From positions 1-7,656 of the forward strand of contig MZXQ01000058.1 in the NCBI GenBank assembly GCA_002926195.1: DNA of 7,656 nucleotides, given 5' to 3'. A program made the translations under genes and the position numbers. This DNA is from Candidatus Methanomarinus sp. HR1. GTDB lineage: Archaea; Halobacteriota; Methanosarcinia; Methanosarcinales; Methanocomedenaceae. How positions within the stretch are numbered: position 1 is the first letter of the stretch; every line of letters starts with the position of its first letter. Shown here one piece after another: positions 5,172 through 7,656 of the stretch. The notes under the pieces were generated by a model. It did not search any database, was not told the DNA's origin, and saw only the letters and a program-made list of their open reading frames with translations.

Positions 5172-6368
5172 TTGAGCTTGTATACCTGCGGGGTGTGTAT
5201 TATACCTGAAAGAAGTATTTGGGAATTAAAGAATCAAACAATCTGTACAATCCTTGGGCTGGCATTTAATGAAAGGGAATTACCAGGGATAATTAAGAAA
5301 CTTAAGCTAAATAATGGTAAAATGAGTTCATTTGAGATGCACTGTAAACTTGTACAGGCTTCCAGTACTCAGGACAGAACATCCAAACAGCTTGATAAAT
5401 TATTGTCAGAACGATTTGAACCATATAAAGAAAAGGTAAAGGGCTTATCACACAATGAAATTCATAAACATATTGAAAAAGGAGAATATACCGATATTCC
5501 TCTTTGTGCCCTTATCTGGTATGGTGTACGGAATGATGATAAAGATATTAAAAGCATAGAAGCAATGATTTTTGGTGCTGTACATATGTTTGAACATAGA
5601 GCATTGCGTTTCTATGATACACTTAGTAGAACTATGCCTGATAGCAGACCTGAAAATGTCATAAGGGAACTCAATGAAGTTGTAAGATCGAACAATAAAC
5701 TTCAAACAAAATGCAATAGACTGGAAATAAAAAAAGATCACCTTACATCAGAGATAGGATCTATCAAAGAGGATAGATCAAAGATCATTGGTGAACTGGA
5801 AATACAAAATCAGGTAAATGAGCAGTTGAAAAATGATTTAAATGAAATAAAAGATGAGAACACACTGGACCGGATCAATGAACTTACCAGAGAGCTCGAC
5901 TTTTTAACTACAGAAGTGAAGACGTTGAGTAGTGAATTAACTCAACGGGATCAAGAGATCAATAAAATGTCCTGTGAATTGACAAGTGTTAATATGTATC
6001 TGGAATCTGAGATAAAGGATAATGGTGAGAAAGTTGATCTGAATGGCTTAACAGTTGCTTATGTAGGGGGAGTGGAATCACTTGAGCCATATTATAAAGA
6101 AGTGATCGAATCATTCGGAGGTACATTTAATTATCACTGCGGCCGGTGTTTGCAAGGAAGAAAAGAGATAGAAAACCTTGTAGATAAGACAGATCTGATC
6201 TTCTGTCCTGTTGATATCAACAGTCACAAAGCGTGTAAGTATGTTAAAAAGGCATGTAGAGTACAAAATAAGCTCTGTTGTTTCCTTCGAAGTTCAGGAT
6301 TGAGTATGCTTGTGCGGGAGATTGAGAAAGCCCCTGAATTGAAAGAATACGATTGCAGAATTTATTGA
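5172..6368 (+). CDS. DUF2325 domain protein with central coiled coil
   Basis: Up to 398 residues in three parts. Residues about 14-155 form a globular N-terminal region (from ERSIWELK, with EHRALRFYDTLSR near 141-153). Residues about 160-285 are heptad-rich and charged, a long coiled coil. Residues about 288-398 match the DUF2325 pattern: LTVAYVGG, then HCGRC, DLIFCPVDINSHKAC and FLRSSGLSML. The C-terminal part is rich in Cys and His (His322, Cys323, Cys326, Cys345, His352, Cys355, Cys362, Cys369, Cys370), which suggests metal binding or thiol chemistry, but no function is established here. The start is uncertain. TTG 5172 gives the longest frame; GTG 5193 fits the TATA box better and leaves the conserved-looking region intact. 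Neither has a good Shine-Dalgarno site. A hairpin follows directly after the stop. Confidence 0.78.
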   Translation: MSLYTCGVCIIPERSIWELKNQTICTILGLAFNERELPGIIKKLKLNNGKMSSFEMHCKLVQASSTQDRTSKQLDKLLSERFEPYKEKVKGLSHNEIHKHIEKGEYTDIPLCALIWYGVRNDDKDIKSIEAMIFGAVHMFEHRALRFYDTLSRTMPDSRPENVIRELNEVVRSNNKLQTKCNRLEIKKDHLTSEIGSIKEDRSKIIGELEIQNQVNEQLKNDLNEIKDENTLDRINELTRELDFLTTEVKTLSSELTQRDQEINKMSCELTSVNMYLESEIKDNGEKVDLNGLTVAYVGGVESLEPYYKEVIESFGGTFNYHCGRCLQGRKEIENLVDKTDLIFCPVDINSHKACKYVKKACRVQNKLCCFLRSSGLSMLVREIEKAPELKEYDCRIY

Positions 6369-6372
6369 ACTA

Positions 6373-6424
6373 CCCCTCGCTATCGCAAGGGGCTTCCTCG
6401 CTCCAAAATATTGGAGTGCACCCC
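6373..6424 (+). other. Paired hairpins after the DUF2325 gene (terminator-like or IS-end remnant)
   Basis: Five bases after the stop codon, CCCCT (6373-6377) pairs with AGGGG (6388-6392). A second hairpin follows, CTCCAA-AATA-TTGGAG (6401-6416). The GGGG of the first stem could instead pair with CCCC at 6421-6424, so two exclusive folds exist. There is no T-run after either stem, so a classic terminator is not shown. The layout recalls the structured ends of IS200/IS605-type elements, but no tnpA or tnpB gene is present. Confidence 0.45.
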
Positions 6425-6480
6425 AAATCACTTCTCAATATTACATATCTAACTGAGCCCGTAGAAAACTTATTTGTCGT

Positions 6481-6491
6481 AAAATATATAT
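6481..6491 (+). promoter_or_regulatory. Candidate TATA box of the broken ATPase gene
   Basis: AAAATATATAT is centred about 32 bases before the ATG at 6518 and predicts a transcription start near 6512, giving a leader of only a few bases. A promoter still in place suggests the gene broke recently. Confidence 0.4.
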
Positions 6492-6517
6492 TGTTGAATT
6501 ACGAGTATATACTTATA

Positions 6518-7206
6518 ATGAAATTCATCAACCGATCACAAGAATTAGCATTCTTGCAGCGAAAATATACTTCAAATAAAGCTGAGTTCATAATCATATA
6601 CGGTCGTAGAAGAATAGGAAAAACCGAACTTATAAATAAGTTCTCTGAGCACAGACCGACATTGTATTTTCTTGGCAGAACTGAGTCAAAGACAGATACA
6701 CTACGTAGATTCAACCTGATGTTAATGGAACATTTTGAAGACATTTCGCTTGTCTGCTCACCACTATCAAGCTTGAAAGAAGTAATTTAACTGCAGTCTC
6801 AGGGAGGATACACAAAGAATTCCCTGCTTATCTCGGGACAAAATTTGAGCGGATGATGATAGATATTTTTCCGCATCTTGATATCTTTTCACATGGAGGA
6901 TTTTTTACCAGTATCGGAAGATGGTGGTATAAGGATAAAGAGATAGATATTGTAGTATTGAATGAAAATACTGATGAGATCATCTTTTGTGAATGTAAAT
7001 GGCAAAATCGTGCCACTGGAGTAGGTATTCTTAAGGAACTGCAGGATAAATCATCATTTGTGAACTGGAATAATGATACAAGATTTGAAAAATTTATTGT
7101 TGTCTCAAGATCTGGCTTTACCCAAAAAGCACTTGATTATGCAAAGGATCATAACATTATTCTATTTACTCCTAAGGAGATTTGTAAAATATTTGTAGGA
7201 GTGTAA
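6518..7206 (+). pseudogene. Archaeal ATPase with PD-(D/E)XK-like C-terminus, broken by internal deletion
   Basis: From ATG 6518 the first 90 codons give an archaeal P-loop ATPase N-terminus: MKFINRSQELAFLQRKY, then the Walker A region IIYGRRRIGKTEL, ending at TAA 6788-6790. Another frame, open from 6739 and homologous-looking from about 6790, carries the matching C-terminal domain: FPAYLGTKFERMM, then EIDIVVLNE and FCECKW, whose Asp and Glu-x-Lys match a restriction-endonuclease-like (PD-(D/E)XK, DUF234-type) core, ending at 7206. Intact members run to about 430-460 residues. Walker B, the rest of the ATPase domain and the winged-helix segment are missing, so some 200 or more codons appear deleted, with a frame change near 6760-6790. 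A separate 117-codon protein from ATG 6853 is possible but lacks a visible start context. Intact relatives are of uncertain role, often near mobile or toxin-antitoxin genes. Confidence 0.83.
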
Positions 7207-7252
7207 AAAATGTACGTATAGGAATTTCCTGACATGTTTCAATGGAAGACAT

Positions 7253-7270
7253 ATTTAAATACATTTAAAA
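7253..7270 (+). promoter_or_regulatory. Candidate promoter of hicBA
   Basis: Two overlapping TATA-like matches, TTTAAATA (7253-7260) and ATTTAAAA (7263-7270), lie before hicB. The first predicts a start near 7283, the second one at the ATG itself (7292). No Shine-Dalgarno site lies before that ATG, so the message is probably leaderless or nearly so. Confidence 0.5.
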
Positions 7271-7291
7271 CCAACGATACTTCTGATTTAA

Positions 7292-7516
7292 ATGAAGCAT
7301 AAACTGTTAAACTTCACAGTTCTTATCGAACAAGACGAAGATGGTGTATACGTGGCAAGAATACCTAATATTCCAGGTTGTTATACACAAGGCAAAACCG
7401 TTGAGCAAGCTATGGAACGTATAAGAGAAGCGATACAAGTATGCCTTGAATCCGATATGGAAGAAATCCTACCAATGAAGTTTATCGGAATTCAGCAATT
7501 AGAGGTAAAAGCATGA
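7292..7516 (+). CDS. hicB: HicB-family antitoxin (short form)
   Basis: This 74-residue protein has the partial RNase H-like HicB fold. The signature runs from FTVLIEQDEDGVYVARIPN to IPGCYTQGKTVEQAMERIREA and ILPMKF. It should bind and neutralise the HicA toxin encoded just downstream. It stops soon after the fold and has no C-terminal helix-turn-helix or ribbon-helix-helix domain, so unlike longer HicB proteins it is unlikely to repress its own promoter. The stop codon overlaps the hicA start as ATGA (7513-7516), indicating coupled translation. Antitoxin-before-toxin order is common for this family. The module sits next to a decayed ATPase gene, as expected for accessory DNA. Confidence 0.92.
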   Translation: MKHKLLNFTVLIEQDEDGVYVARIPNIPGCYTQGKTVEQAMERIREAIQVCLESDMEEILPMKFIGIQQLEVKA

Positions 7517-7656
7517 CTCGACTCCTTCCTGTTTCAGGAAGGAAAATGTGTAAAATTCTTGAGAAACTTGGTTTTGAAAAGGTCCATCAAGTCGGTAGCC
7601 ATGTAAGATATGTTCACGCAGATGGCAGGAAAACTGTGATACCTCTACATGGAAAT
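7513..7656 (+). CDS. hicA: HicA-family mRNA interferase toxin (cut by right edge)
   Basis: The first 48 codons are present: MTRLLPVSGRKMCKILEKLG, then FEKVHQVGSHVRYVH, ending at the VIPLHGN that typically precedes the final helix of HicA. The dsRBD-like fold and the catalytic histidine of the GSH motif (His30) are visible. HicA toxins bind and cleave mRNA, halting translation when the antitoxin is lost. Usual length is about 60-80 residues, so only the last helix lies beyond the window. The start overlaps the hicB stop by four bases (ATGA). No damage is visible in the part seen. Confidence 0.93.
   Translation, partial: MTRLLPVSGRKMCKILEKLGFEKVHQVGSHVRYVHADGRKTVIPLHGN

Noticed and set aside
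6353..6517. N-terminal extension of the broken ATPase back to the ATG at 6353
   Set aside because: The extension reads through the end of the DUF2325 gene and the hairpins. ATPases of this family begin near MKFINR, and a TATA box sits just before ATG 6518.

Overview
The window looks archaeal, most likely from a methanogen-type euryarchaeon of the Methanosarcinales or a relative (inference, not proven). The signs are TATA-box promoters with weak or absent Shine-Dalgarno sites and some apparently leaderless starts, a tRNA gene without an encoded CCA end, a short archaeal-length NOG1 GTPase, an archaeal-type ATPase with a PD-(D/E)XK-like C-terminus (now broken), and AT-rich spacers.

Layout. Positions 1-109 (minus) hold the first 36 codons of an exported protein with a clear signal peptide, running off the left edge. 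Positions 110-803 carry no long gene. They hold a 49-bp tandem repeat with TTCG-capped hairpins (about 214-323), and then a 252-bp MITE-like element with 34-bp imperfect terminal inverted repeats (325-576). A 19-codon ORF with a strong Shine-Dalgarno site and the promoter of the next gene follow. An endonuclease IV-type TIM-barrel protein (804-1628, plus) converges on a complete RNase III (1654-2457, minus). A tRNA-Leu(UAG) at 2632-2716 (plus) ends eight bases from the stop codon of a NOG1-family GTPase (2725-3750, minus), which lies downstream of a radical SAM/partial-SPASM protein (3797-4960, minus) in a probable two-gene operon. The right third looks accessory. It has a DUF2325 coiled-coil protein (5172-6368, plus), a pair of hairpins, an archaeal ATPase gene broken by an internal deletion plus frame change (6518-7206), and a hicB-hicA toxin-antitoxin module cut by the right edge (7292-7656).

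How it fits together. The middle block (RNase III, tRNA-Leu, NOG1) is core RNA and ribosome biology, with a radical SAM enzyme of unknown substrate joined to NOG1. The divergent region between the radical SAM gene and the DUF2325 gene carries four alternating TTAGG/CCTAA pentamers at near-helical spacing, which looks like an operator. The right end is a zone of gene decay and toxin-antitoxin turnover. I see no convincing complete new defence system. The best leads are the MITE-like element, the hairpin tandem repeat, the phased pentamer array and the DUF2325 protein.
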